Origin: Paramecium tetraurelia
Lineage: Eukaryota; Ciliophora; Oligohymenophorea; Peniculida; Parameciidae
Reading direction: 5' to 3'
DNA: 64,000 nt
Assembly (NCBI RefSeq): GCF_000165425.1
Contig: NW_001798963.1
Span: forward strand, 124,001-188,000
Under the pieces are notes generated by a model. That model did no database searches and was not told the DNA's origin. It saw nothing but the letters and a program-made list of their open reading frames with translations. Of this stretch, positions 1-11,835 are shown piece by piece. The position numbers and the translations under genes are program-made. Position 1 is the stretch's first letter. Each line of letters begins with the position of its first letter.

Positions 1-1050
1 TCATTGGTGAACTTATATCAGGTTTCATCTAATATTGATCTCAAATCTCCTTAATTGGATCTAACAGTTTGAATTATCGTTAACTCCTCACTTAGGTATC
101 TGCCTTTTGAACATCTCCTTGAGCAGAGTCGCAAACATAAAAACAAATTCAACAGCATTAATGAAAGTGATGCTGCCAAACATATGAAAGAACTTCATGA
201 ATCTATTCAATCTCTTGCCATTTAACAAGTAAATCACTGACAGTCACAATGCTGATATACAAAATCTGAATTCCGTTTAAATCATTGATTCAGTTACACA
301 ATAACTTCGAAACAATATTAGAAGTAACTCTAAATCCAACTCCAAAATTATATTATAACAGTTATTTTCAAACCAGAAGAACTAAAATACTAGCAACGAT
401 TAGGAACAACAAACCATATTAAATTACACCGATGTTGACTACGTAGAATAACAAAATCAAGAATTAAGAGTACTTATTGATAGAACCATCAGTAATATGA
501 GGATAAGTTAAAGTAATCTATAATCAAATACAAAGAAGCTAAATTGATTCTCAAAGTTTAAAAGATGAACTTGAACACTAATCCACCTTATTGGAGGCCT
601 AAAATGAATTATTTAAATAATATCAAGACAAAAATGCAGAATAAACTCTCACTCACTTTATCCAAGTGCCTACTATTGCTGATAAAAATAAAGATTGTCA
701 ATAGAAAGAAACTAGAAATTTCTATTTACAAACATGAAATTAAGATCTTCATCTCTTCCAAGAATAGATGGTAGAGAGGGTGATCTTATGAGAAATTCAT
801 TTATCAAAATTGTGGTCTAATTATCCAAGAATTTAATTCCAACTCAATATGTGATTGAGAATTTCAAGAAATATTAACAATAATATGAATTTAAAGAAAA
901 GGTTGCTAAGGTATGCTCATAAGTCCAACTCAAAGTACCAACTGATGAACTATAGAATGAATCAATTTCTCATGAAAACAGAGTGATGATATTCTCAAAG
1001 CTTTGTTAAGTGCTCCAAGAGAAACATCAATAGTGTTTCCCTTAATGTGA
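1..1050 (+). CDS. Damaged coiled-coil protein gene, 5' end outside the window
   Basis: Read with TAA/TAG as Gln, this stretch encodes a Gln/Asn/Lys-rich, helix-prone protein, but no single frame spans it. The frame ending at TGA 238-240 continues as the same kind of helix one base over (an extra A in the A-run at 231-233 would explain it). A 22-nt intron (492-513) joins the next shift cleanly. Two later shifts, near 690-735 and at the A-run near 977, are not solved by a normal-sized intron. The last segment ends in TGA at 1048-1050 after a plausible tail (DDILKALLSAPRE). I recognise no family. It may be a decayed gene or contain homopolymer sequence errors. Confidence 0.45.
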
Positions 1051-1267
1051 TCATCTTAATTTTTTATAATGAAGAAATATCAAATTAATATTTAAGTTCT
1101 ATTGTTGTAAACATAGTATTAATAGAATACATTGAATTCTCTCTGATCATGATACATAATATGATTTTACTGAGTTGTATAATACAAAATAGATAGATGA
1201 TACATAATTAAATGATTTATTTTATGATAGTTTACTTTAACAATAATTTATATCACAAATATAATTT

Positions 1268-2480
1268 ATGTTAAGGAAATTGCTTCGATTCCAATTTTGC
1301 TCTCTACAAGATTAAATCAAGAAACAATAGAATTCCTACAGCAATATCACTGATAAAATTATATCATATGTTGGTAGGGATTTACATAAAATACCCTCAC
1401 ATCCCCTCGGAATAATTAAGAATAGAATTGAAACATTTTTTCAAAATGAAGCCATAACAGAGAAGCAAAGCAAATATCCTTTGAAGTATAAAATTATTGA
1501 TAATCTTTCTCCAATCGTATCAGTAAAGTAGGTATTAATGCTAATCATTATATAGAATTTTGATTCTTTATTAGTGCCTCCTGATCACCCAAGCAGAAAG
1601 AAAAGCGACACTTATTATATTAATGAGAATGCCTTATTAAGATGTCACACTTCTGCTCATCAAGTGGAATTAATCCAAAATAATGTTGATGCATTTGTAG
1701 TGGTAGGAGATGTTTATAGAAGAGATGAAATAGATGCCACTCATTACCCAGTATTTCATTAAGTCGAGATTGTGAGAATCTTTTAACAAGATCAATTCTC
1801 CTCTAAATATTTGCAACATTAAATATAGGAATCTATGGATGATCTAAAAGAGACCCTAGAAAGATTGACTAAACATCTATTCGGTGATGTACAAATGAGA
1901 TGGGTTGAAACCACATTCCCATTTACTAATCCATCAATGGAATTGGAGATCTACTTTTAAGATAAATGGTTGGAAGTACTTGGATGTGGAGTTATCCATT
2001 AAGACTTAATGAAGAATTGTTAAGTATATATTTATATCAATCCAGAGACTCACTGAAGTGGGATGGGCAGCAGGCTTGGGATTAGAAAGATTGGCACTCC
2101 TCCTCTTCTAAATCCCAGATATCAGACTATTTTGGTCTCAAGATGCCAGATTTCTCGATTAGTTCAGAGCTGGCCAAATTAATAAATTTTAACCCTTCAG
2201 CAAATATCCAAGTTGTTATAAAGATGTGTCCTTTTATGTTGATCATAGAACATGGGAAGAAAATGATTTGCATTCAGTGATAAGGGATATCGGAGGAGAT
2301 CTAATAGAGAAAGTAGAGTGTGTTGATACATTTTACAATAAGAAGAAGGACCTTACAAGCAAGTGTTATAGAATTCATTATAGAAGTTTGGAAAGAACAC
2401 TCTAAAATGAAGAAATTGATGTTTTGCAATTTAAAATAAGGGATTAAATTAGAGATGTTTTAAAACTAGAGTTAAGATGA
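1268..2480 (+). CDS. FARS2: Phenylalanyl-tRNA synthetase, mitochondrial
   Basis: Charges mitochondrial tRNA-Phe with phenylalanine as a monomeric class II synthetase. Introns at 1532-1555 (24 nt) and 2024-2045 (22 nt) give 388 codons. The class II core is clear: [14 protein letters not shown], then [18 protein letters not shown], then the late active-site stretch [13 protein letters not shown] followed by DIRLFW. The C-terminus has the anticodon-binding fold typical of the mitochondrial enzyme ([15 protein letters not shown], then [12 protein letters not shown]). The first residues, [10 protein letters not shown], are basic and hydrophobic, as expected for import into mitochondria. All Trp codons are TGG and the gene ends in TGA. 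It stands alone between two plus-strand genes. Confidence 0.95.
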
Positions 2481-2616
2481 ATTTATTATTCATAAATATA
2501 TATATTCAAACAAATCTTCAATTCATATTAATTATACTAATACTGATGTCAATTATTCAGATACAAGTTTAACTCTAATTTGATACTATATTTTAATTAC
2601 AATTACTAATCATATA

Positions 2617-3442
2617 ATGTAATAGCCTAAGAAATCTCAACCTTAGCTGTTCTAAATAGAACAAGATCTCTAGGAAAATAATAGCAATAGAAGCCATAAT
2701 AGTAACAGTAACCTTAACAAATTTAACAATAAACCAAATAGGGATTTACTTAGTTGCCAAGTTAAAAGTTGACTAATGTTAAAACAGTTGCTCCTCTCTC
2801 AGATAAATCGAAATAAAAAACGTAGACATAATATACTAATCAAGAAATTCATTTGCTTATGTTTATAATGCAGGTGGAATACTTTGCAGAGTTAATCATG
2901 GTTGTAACACAATTAAAATATAATTGAATCAAGGTGTTGAGATAAGTCATTTGCCATATAATCCTTGAATGGTTACCTGTTTTAAAGGCCTTATTGAAGA
3001 AGCACATCCGTATTGCTTCATAGCTACTAATGCAATAAAAGATATGCTCAATGAGTAAGTTTTAAATTTAAATGTTAAAATTTTAGAACGCATAAGAAAA
3101 AGTCATATCCATTTTGACAAAATTAGTTTGGCCATTAAGAACTGCCTTATGTAGTTAAAACGATAAAGTTTTTATGTCTTCTTTGGAAGTTTTAAAGTAA
3201 TTCTAATTATAAATTATATCAGATTACTCTCCAATACAATAGGGTCTCATCTCAATAGTCACCTCAAAAATCTACTGGTTCCATTAAGTAAAAGAATGGA
3301 TAAAAAGAACTAAAAAGAAATAATATCGGATGTTTTAAGATAGATACAAGATAATGGGGTAATGACATTGTATCATTATTTAAAGGGACCAGAAACGTTG
3401 AAAGTAATCAAAGCAGCAATTCCTACTTATACAAATATGTGA
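2617..3442 (+). CDS. PACRGL: PACRG-like protein (PACRGL), with an in-frame TGA
   Basis: Small helical-repeat protein related to parkin-coregulated gene product, a family tied to microtubules and cilia. The conserved core is easy to follow: NSFAYVYNAGGILCRVNHG, GLIEEAHPYCFI, KVFMSSLEVLK, SHLNSHLKNLLVPLSKRMDKK and a C-terminal AAIPTYTNM. Introns of about 23, 28 and 26 nt join these blocks; one more, near the Gln-rich N-terminus, is uncertain, so the start at 2617 is tentative. TGA at 2966-2968 falls inside the core, where relatives have Leu, and no intron can remove it. Spliced length apart from this is about 243 codons. The copy may be a decaying duplicate, or the base may be wrong. Confidence 0.85.
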
Positions 3443-3482
3443 TAATTTGATTAAATATAAATTATATAATTTATATTCAGTT

Positions 3483-5132
3483 ATGAAAGCTCATGATGAT
3501 CTTATATTAATTTAGAAATACACATCATAAGAAGATTGCTTGTTTTGTTAGAAATATGGGAGATTGCCAATTATAAAGATCAATTTTGCTCCGCTTTTGA
3601 ATAGAGTATATAAAATTGTAAAATCATTTTACAGGCACTTTATACAAAATATTCACAATCTTAATGGAAAGGTAAAAGATACGAAGATTTTTTCTCGACT
3701 AAGTCAATCTAATGGATTATATAATTTAAAGATAACTTAGCATATGGTGATGAAGATGAGTTATTCAAGAGGTATTTTTATAAAAATATCAATTTGTAGA
3801 TATTATCCCAAGAGCGATCAACAAAATAAATTCGATCAACTCTTGGAATATTACAAATATCATAAAGATATACCTAGAATGTTCATACCTAAACTCTCAG
3901 ATTTGGCTATTTATTTTTATGAGAAAAAGAAGTATTCTATATCTGTATCCAATTTAGACAATTGGAGTATAGGAAAATTAAAATAATGTTGGGGATTCCT
4001 TTGGACGATGCCAGCAACTATACAGGTACCGATTCTCTATATTCTTAGAGTGTGAGAAATTAAAAGAAGAAATCAAAGTACTCAACAGTATCACACAACA
4101 AACTCAAGTATCCAGTCTTTCTCTATTAAGAGACATCTTGTAGTAAAAGGGAAGCGAAGAGATTGTAGTAAGTGATCCTCTAATAATTAGAACATTGATG
4201 CAACTTGGATGACTATGGCAAACAATCAATAGCCCAAGCCTTCACAGACATCAAATTTAAAATTACTCAAACAATTGATATCCAAAAACACATAATTTTA
4301 CAAGCAAAAATTTAATACAAATTGTCCTGAATAAAGTAAAAGAAATAGTTAGAATTCCCCTTAATAAAATCTGCATCTCAAAACTATCTCTAAAGATACT
4401 TCTTAAAAGTCCTTACTGTCCTCTCATAAACTCTTAAATAATAGCAATGGAGATGGTGAATTTCATAAATTCTTAAAATAGTAGATGGTAGGAATCAGCC
4501 ACTCAAATCCTTGCAATAAAAATAATGCTCAATCATTAGCCAAACCTGTTTAGATATCTAATTATCAATCCAAGCAAAGCAGCATTCATCACATTCTCAG
4601 CACAAGAAGCATCTCGTCTGAATAGTTAAAATTGATATAGTCCCAATAAATGCTAAAGCCCAATTAATATAATAATAATAACTAATAAACATAACATAAG
4701 AAAAGCCAAACTTAAACTCATTATACTGAAATCAATTCTCCAAATAAACATTCTAAGAAAGCTTCAGATATATTGTACACTAATATAGGAATAGACTTTA
4801 AATAAGCCTTGACTCATAAAAAATCGAAGGAAAAGCATTTTAAAGTTTATACTTCGTAATCCTAAGTTCCTTTATAAGCAAACATCAATATTAACATCAA
4901 TTAATTAAACATGAACAACCTCAATGTTAAATCTTCATTTTAACAATATAAGGCAATGCTCGAAAGTCCAAAAGTTCATCCCAAGAAGAAGACTCAATCT
5001 AATGTTGAAACCTTAAGGGTCAACAATGCTAGCACTTCAAAAAGCACGACATCTTTAAAAAAAACCTAAATCTCAGTTTAATAAATATATGCTCAAAAAA
5101 TCAAATAAAAGCAGAAGATTTAAAACAAATGA
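3483..5132 (+). CDS. Unknown protein with conserved N-terminal half and low-complexity tail
   Basis: Four short introns (29, 28, 26 and 19 nt) give an open protein of 515 codons starting MKAHDDLILIQKY and ending in TGA at 5130-5132. The first 150 residues look folded: a CLFCQKYG segment, RYEDFFSTKS, then KYHKDIPRMFIPKLSDLAIY. The remainder is Ser/Asn/Gln/Lys-rich and probably disordered. I do not recognise the family. The 19-nt intron (GTGATC...TTAG, about 4167-4185) is unusually short and is the weakest part of the model, yet the frame before and after it both look coding. The gene converges on the next one, with 53 bp between their stops. Confidence 0.75.
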
Positions 5133-5185
5133 AGACTCTTATTTAATTATTATATATAAATTTAATTGGATCATCTAAAAATTCA

Positions 5186-5880
5186 TCATATTATGACACT
5201 ACCAAATTATAACAGTTCAATATCATTTATTTAATATAAAGTAACTGGGTAGATGTGGGTTTATTGAGTCTGACTTATAAACTGCATTCGAAAACTTCGA
5301 TATGCATTTTCACATAATGCCATTTTACAGACTACATACACCTTTAGATATTTTCGACTATTCGAACTTTTGAAGTATATGTCTCTATCGTTTCTTTTGA
5401 AGATCTACTTGTTTAGTAACAAGAATTCCTAGTTTTTGTAAATTCCAAATATTTTAATTCTTCTCACTTATAATTCATCAATTTCACTATTATAAAAATT
5501 TTAGTAATCAAATTAGCTCACTTTGATGTGGATTAGAAACAAATTAATAATCTGAGGTTGGATAAACTTTATTTTAAGACTCTCTGTTTGGTGGAGCTGA
5601 TAAAAATCTCCATTCATGGTAATTGAAAATTGTGCTTCATCAATCAGAATTTTTGGATTAATATGAAAACTCTAAATAAACACTTAAGTGATACTAATGA
5701 TTGATGTATTTCTACACTAACATTTTCAGGATATGACAGCTTTTAAATCATTAACTATTTATCATAGAATTTTATCATCTTCTTGCAATTAGTGTTGTTG
5801 TTTTCTATGACACTAGAATTCTGAAATAGTTCTGGGGTAATACCTGGTTCTGTTTGAGTTGTTTATGAATGTCTGATCAT
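5186..5880 (-). CDS. Unknown protein, 223 residues
   Basis: One 23-nt intron (5672-5694, GTATCAC...TTTAG on the coding strand) joins two open exons into 223 codons, starting MIRHSQTTQTEPGITPELFQ and ending in TGA at 5186-5188. The N-terminal third is polar; the middle and C-terminal parts have alternating hydrophobic residues (HINPKILIDEAQFSITMNGD, VRRIKIFGIYKNQEFLLLNK), which suggests a beta-rich fold. There is no signal peptide or membrane segment. I do not recognise the family. The spliced length divides by three, which supports the exon model. Transcription converges with the preceding plus-strand gene. Confidence 0.7.
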
Positions 5881-6241
5881 TTAAACAATTATGAAAATGC
5901 TCAGTACTATATGAAGAATAATCCTTATTTTCATTTTAAATATTAGACACTTCAAACTTAGTATTGAATAACATTTGCAAATATTTCAAAAATTTTAAAT
6001 ATTTAAAACTGATTAAAGAGAAAGATTAACAACATATGTTCTATTTTATAAGTTCATTTCTCATATCATTTTATCCATTAGTTTATTTATAAATCAATTT
6101 TATAGGTTCAAGGTAATTTGGTATCATTTATAAAATATGATAAAATAAAATATATTGGTAATTTTAATATATTGTAGAGTGTAATAATAATAAACAGAAA
6201 GAATAATGATTGATGTAGTAAATTGCAAAAATTAATGATAT
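5881..6241. other. Intergenic, no gene seen
   Basis: Very AT-rich DNA between the start of one minus-strand gene and the stop of the next. TGA/TCA triplets are dense in all frames, and I see no conserved peptide, tRNA or repeat. It should contain the promoter of the minus-strand gene to its left and the 3' end of the gene to its right. Confidence 0.6.
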
Positions 6242-7542
6242 TCATTTCCAAACTGGCTTACTATTAATTATGGATTAAATAATGCTCTCATCGTTTTTAA
6301 TTTAACCAGGAGATGGATATCTCCACCCTTTATTTTTGCTTGTAGCAATTAATTGATTTGCTTTTGGGATGGCATTACCTATGCATAATAATGAATCATA
6401 AATACCTTTGACTAAGGGCGAATATTATCTATAGGCAAGTCCAGTAGTTGGTTTTGGCAAATTAGGCATTGGCTAGAGTTCAGGCTAACTAGTATGATAT
6501 CATTGTTATACGCATAAGCTGATCTTGGTCTTTCACTGGGGTCTCTTTTCTATTGTTTCACGGATTAAGATTTGCATGATAACTTTTATTTTAGTTCTTA
6601 ATGTTTTTTGAGACTATCATTTTATTATCTTTTAATTGTTCCACTGCTTGGTTTGATTAGAGACATTTAGGCAGATTCTCTTGAATTTAAACTAGTATTG
6701 CATTTTTCTTATTCCTCTTTTAAAGTTACATAATTATTAACTGTTACATGATAAACATTTCCGTTTATATTATTTTAATTATTTAATCTAACAGCGGGTT
6801 TAGTAGCATTCTATTTCATCTTCTTTTAGGACTTTTTCACAAGAGTTTCATCTGCCCAAGTAATGGTTCTTGGTCTATTTTCATTCAAATATTAATTAAA
6901 TAATCTTCTATCTAACCAACAAGAGTCAGCAGCACTTGATTTTGAATTCTAGAACGTATTTCTTAGTAATTTTTCATCCTCTTCTAGTGGTAGATCTTGT
7001 TCTTCATGAGGTTACCAAGAACTTGATAGTCCACCTTCACCTTTCTTACTTAATTTTGATTCTAATTGTGTTAATTGATGATAAAAACTAGCCCTTATCT
7101 CTAAATCAGGTCTTCTTGTATTCAAAAACTCAAGAGTCTTGTATAATTTCCATTTATATTTTCTCATAAAATATGCTGCTAATGCACAACATGATCTTGA
7201 CTAACCTCTAACTGAATGTACTAAGACTGACTCACCATTGACATGTGCTTATTCTATAAAATGATATATTTCATTGACGTTGTCATTCTAGAATAAAACT
7301 TGCTTGTTCGATTAGTATAGATATATACCTGCTCATTTTCTTACCAATTGAATTTTAGATATGAAACTCCATAGTTTTCGAATACGCAAGGCAATTATTT
7401 TGCAGCACAATTTATTATGTGACTGACCTTATTTTATATCACAAATTCAAGGTCCTTGCATATAAATTATATTCTGTACTTTGGATGCAAATTCATCCCC
7501 AATAAAAAGACCATCCTTAATTTTAATTGCTCCAATTATCAT
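6242..7542 (-). CDS. Dual-specificity phosphatase-like protein, probable pseudophosphatase
   Basis: A DSP fold protein of 408 codons (introns of 25, 26 and 23 nt). The fold begins at once: MIIGAIKIKDGLFIGDE, then VSHIINCAAKQLP, FNWQENEQ and the P-loop VLVHSVRGQSRSCC followed by RKYKWKLYKTLEFLNTRRP. The active-site signature is normally HCxxGxxR. Here the Cys is Ser (codon TCA, forward 7213-7215), so phosphate transfer through a thiol is not possible, while the phosphate-binding Arg remains. It probably binds a phosphoprotein or acts as a scaffold. The C-terminal 200 residues are polar with a conserved-looking end (GLAYRQYSPLVKGIYD). It is divergent from the APC8 gene, with 30 bp between start codons. 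Confidence 0.88.
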
Positions 7543-7572
7543 TTATTTAATTATAAATTATTTGAAATTTGA

Positions 7573-9251
7573 ATGATGGAATAAATGCCTAAATTAAGTG
7601 AGATTCACAAAGAATTGTAATACTACACCAGATATTTCTCAGAAAACAAACTCTACTAATCTAGTAAATGGACAGGAGAATTGCTTTTAGGTCTAACCCA
7701 AGAGGAAGACTTATAGTCATCTCAATTCGCCATGTAATTCATTCAAAACAACACAGATTATCAATATTAATTTTTAAGAGAGTTTGTACCTGAAAATAAT
7801 GATATTATTTGTGTGGCAAGGAATTTATTCGATTTAAGAGAGTTCAAAAAATGTGCTTCTTTGCTCTAGGGTTTGATTCACAAAAATGAATCAGCAATGT
7901 TCTTATATTATTATTCATAATACATGTACGGAGAGTTACGCAAAGAAGAAGAAATGTTTGAGAATGAAAATTCAAAGACAGCCACTAATCCAGAATTAAA
8001 GCTATTAGACAGAGAATTATCCAAATTATATGATCAAAAATAATTATCCTAAGTATGTCTATAATATATTTGTTTAGCTAAGCCTATATCTTTATGGCTT
8101 GATTCTCAAGGATACTTTAAGACTTCGTGAAGCCAAAGAGGTTTTTATTTAGGTTTTGAATTAATTGCCTTGCTTTTGGAGTGCCTGGTTAGAATTATGC
8201 AGATTAATGACTGAAGAAGACTCTATCAATGAATTGCCCAATCATTGGATGAAGTTCTTCTGGATTTCCAATTTCAATTTGGAAAAGTTTAAAAACTCTA
8301 ATTGTGTGGAGTCCTTTTAACTATTGCTCTATTATTTCAGAAACTCAAATTTCATCATCAATTAGATAGCAAATGCATACTATAATAATTAAGAATTTGA
8401 ATTGTCGTTAGAATGGTTTGAGAGATTGCTGAGCATAGATCCTTATCGATATGAAAATTTAGACACTTATTCTAATATCTTGTATATTAAGGAAAATTAA
8501 GGAGAACTCGCAAATCTGGCCTTGCAATCCTTTACTAATAATAAGTACGTACCTGAAACTTGTTGTGTAGTAGGAAATTACTATTCTTTAATGAATGAAC
8601 ATGCAAAAGCTATAAATTATTTTCAAAGAGCCTTGAAGTTAGATAAGGATTGTCTTGCTGCATGGACTCTTATGGGTCATGAATACTTAGAAATGAAGAA
8701 TGTAGCTTCCGCCATACAATCTTATAGAAATGCTGTCGAAATTGATCCAAAGGACTTCAGAGCCTGGTATGGATTGGGCCAGACTTATGCCTTATAAGGA
8801 ATGAATTAATATGCACTCTATTATTTTAGTAGAGCTGTGATCAGTAGGCCAAAGGATGCTAGAATGTGGAATGCTATGGCAGAATGTTATGACAAAATGG
8901 ATAAAAAGAATGAGGCTATGAAATGTTATGAAAGAGCTAATTCATGTAAAGATAAAGAAGGAATTGCTATACATTAATTGGCTAAATTATATGATGCAGT
9001 CGTAAGATAAATATATCAAATTTTAGGGCAAGGAAGATAAAGCATAATAAGCATTTGAAGAGAGTTTGAAACGAAAAGATGAAGAATAGACAGTTGACAA
9101 AGAAGTCTCAGAGGCTCTGTTGTATTTGGCTAGGGTTTTCTTGAAGAAAGGTGATAAGGAGAGGGCGATGCAGATGGCAAAAAGACTCTATGATTTTAAT
9201 GGACCTGAAAGGGATGAAGCTAATTAAATTATGAGTTAATTGAATAAATGA
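7573..9251 (+). CDS. CDC23: Anaphase-promoting complex subunit 8 (CDC23)
   Basis: TPR scaffold subunit of the APC/C ubiquitin ligase, needed for mitotic exit. With introns at 8053-8077 and 9002-9026 (25 nt each) it gives 542 codons. The N-terminal region matches CDC23 (SLYLYGLILKD, then FWSAWLELCRLM). It is followed by tandem TPRs: LANLALQSFTNNKYVPETCC, HAKAINYFQRALKLDKDCLA, ASAIQSYRNAVEIDPKDFRA, WYGLGQTYALQG and YYFSRAVISRPKDARMW. Length is near the usual size for the subunit. The start is the first of two adjacent ATGs; only 30 bp separate it from the divergent gene to the left, so the promoter must be shared or overlap the transcripts. Confidence 0.95.
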
Positions 9252-9744
9252 AATTTTGTGTATTTTGATATCCAAAATTTAGATTAAAATTTATTCTTCA
9301 TCAATCAATTTAAGTGAATAATTTTAATCATAGACTATTAATCTTTAATTAGTATTAGACTTTTTAATAAAGAAAATATGCGAATTCAAATAAAAGATTC
9401 AACGACTTTTCATCATTTACATCATCCTAATCGGCTAAGTAATTTGCAATTCATCAAAGATCTTATAGCGAGAAAGAATAAAAAATAGTAATTGAGTTTC
9501 TTAATAATACTAAAAATAGATTATATATAATTTAAATGAAAAAAAATCATATTAATAACCTTTTAATCTTTAAGAAATTTAAATTAACAAAGACAAATAA
9601 AACATGATAATACACCAATTTAAAGGAGTGAGCTGATAAAATGATAAAAAGAATGTAAAGTAAGTAAAAATTGAAAACAAAAAAGATAAAATTTATCTAA
9701 AATGATCAAAGTAGTATTATAAAAATATTCACATTAGTAAAATT
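9252..9744. other. Mostly non-coding gap with one doubtful short ORF
   Basis: AT-rich DNA between CDC23 and the next minus-strand gene. The only open stretch worth noting is 9378-9539 (plus strand, ciliate code): 53 codons beginning MRIQIKDSTTFHHLHH, basic and without a recognisable motif. It could be a tiny gene or chance. Nothing else supports a gene, RNA or repeat here. Confidence 0.4.
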
Positions 9745-10420
9745 TCATTCATCATAACAACATAAATACCACCAAGGTTTTTGATCTATTTCTTTGTTCT
9801 CTTTGATTGGATTATGTTCTTAATAATCTAATTTTTCATCAATAATATCTGTATTCTATATATTATTTTATTGTGGATTTAGTTTTTCCTCTTCACTTCT
9901 TGGGGATATTGGTGATTTACAAGACAGTGGATCACTTAAAGAAGAAACCATTAAAGAATTCAACATAATTTAAGTGTATTTCAAAGCAAAAGATTTGGTC
10001 TTTAGTTGACGTAATTTTTAATGTTCATCATAAGCTAAACAAATTAGATTTTAATTTACGCGGAAGTTCTTCATCTGGTCTTTCATATTCATCCATTTCA
10101 TATAGTTCATATATATAGAAATCATTAAGAAAGAAAAATAATTCCATTTCTGCTCTCTTGAAAGTTTAATTGAATTCTCCAATAACCATTTATAAAAACT
10201 CTCTAACAGTGATGTCAGAAGTTACTCTAACAGTTACAATTATTTTCCTTTGTAGATTGTCAATCCAAGTTACTCGATATGGTGTTGAATAGTTTCCTAT
10301 TTATTCTTATGTCTCAGCCTTGTATATTGGATTATAGTTTGCTTTAGATTTTTCTTTGGTGCTTAAAGGAGCATTATCATCATAAACCATTTAAATATCT
10401 TCTGTATAATAAAAACTCAT
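9745..10420 (-). CDS. Unknown protein, 216 residues
   Basis: One 25-nt intron (GTAAATT...TTTAG) gives 216 codons from MSFYYTEDIQMVYDD to a C-terminal KPWWYLCCYDE and TGA at 9745-9747. The centre (STPYRVTWIDNLQRKIIVTV, then SDITVREFLQMVI) reads like a beta-grasp or ubiquitin-like module followed by an acidic loop (YEMDEYERPDEELP). The rest is polar. The Trp- and Cys-containing last ten residues may be a membrane-association or interaction motif. I do not recognise the family. It diverges from the RRM gene to the right, with 192 bp between starts. Confidence 0.7.
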
Positions 10421-10612
10421 CTAATATCAGATATAAATTATAATTTTTATTTTACAAATTTTGTACATCATAACTTATTAAGTAGTGTTATTTCGATCTA
10501 ATTTGAGCAATAATTTTAATAAGATTAAATAATTCTGATAAAAAAGAAGAATTTTAGAATCTCTTGATTGCTTATTTTAAATGACTATGTAATTTTTATT
10601 TAATTAATTTTT

Positions 10613-11779
10613 ATGTATAATAATTCAAGAGATCCTCCTAATAAAATTCTTCTTCTTATTCTAAATTCATTGCCTTCTTCTTTTACATTGAACAATTAAT
10701 TCATACACCAAAAATTCAATTAGTTTGGAGATATCAATAAGATTCTCATTTTTGAAAAAGGAAAAACCACCAAAGCCTTTGTTGAATTTCATGAGTTGAA
10801 TAGTGCAATTTAAGCTAAAAAGTAATTGAATGGTTGCAATATTTAAGGAGGAAAGTAATGTCTCTTTTGTTATAGTTTTAGAATGAATATTCATTTTTCT
10901 CGACTTAAAAATCTTAATCTCGAAATAGTGGATAATTCAAGAGGAACAGATTATACATAGGCGAGTAGCAATAGTTAGAATTCTGATTCTATGCTTAACT
11001 CAAGAACAGAGGAGAATATTTAGTTTGATTTAACCAATCATATTAGTTCAACTTAGTCACCCAGAGCAAATTCCAGCCCAATCAGAAACGAACAAATCAA
11101 TCGTCTATTAGAATCATCGGATGGTGAAGATGATCTGAAAATCTGGAAATAAACTATGCCTTTGGACATCGAAGAATTTCATCCAGAGATATAAAAATTA
11201 CTTCAACAGAGATAGTCAAGATTACTCAAAATATTAAATTTTGATTCAAAAATCACCGCCAAGATGATTTACAATGTCTTTTCTAAGTTTGGAAATTTAG
11301 AAGAAATCTTATATGAAAAATCATCTTCCAGAGCCTACATTAAATATTAATCAGTAAATTAGGCAATAATAGCCAAGGAATATCTCAATAATATTTAATT
11401 TTTCGACTCCTAAGTAAGTTTAAATATTTCATAAATTAGATAAGAATATATTTTGAACCTCTCTAATCCCTATAACCCACTACTTTTTAGGATGAGTATA
11501 TGATCTATTATCCTGAAAGTCAACCATACAATAATACCCCACTCTCTCCAAATCTCCTCATCACAGATGTATAAGATCCCTCTGAAATCTCTGACCAAAT
11601 CTAAATGTTTGTCAAAGCCAAAGGTATTATCATCTCTATATAATTTAATAGAAATCAAATATGGAGTAAATAGTATTCATTTGACTTTATTTTCTAATGC
11701 AGATGCACTCAAAATTATTGCTGTGTTTTCAGATTATGAATTCTAAAATTAAAAAATGAATATCATTCTCAAACAATGA
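10613..11779 (+). CDS. PTB/hnRNP-L-like RNA-binding protein with three RRMs
   Basis: RNA-binding protein of about 363-370 codons. RRM1 (residues ~7-85) carries KILLLILNSLPS and FGDINKILIFEKGKTTKAFV, then SAIQAKKQLNGCNI, the arrangement seen in PTB and hnRNP-L. RRM2 (LLKILNFDSKITAKMIYNVF, GNLEEILYEKSSSRAYIKY) and a weaker RRM3 (NLLITDVQDPSEI ... NADALKIIAVFSDYEF) follow after a Ser-rich linker. Two introns (26 and 28 nt) are required. A third possible intron of 21 nt near 10858 is a multiple of three with no stop, so both versions are readable. Likely roles are splicing regulation or mRNA stability. It converges on the next gene with 56 bp between stops. Confidence 0.85.
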
Positions 11780-11835
11780 TAGTTTTATGCAAAATTATTC
11801 AAAAATAAATAAATCAAAAATACATTATTCAATTA

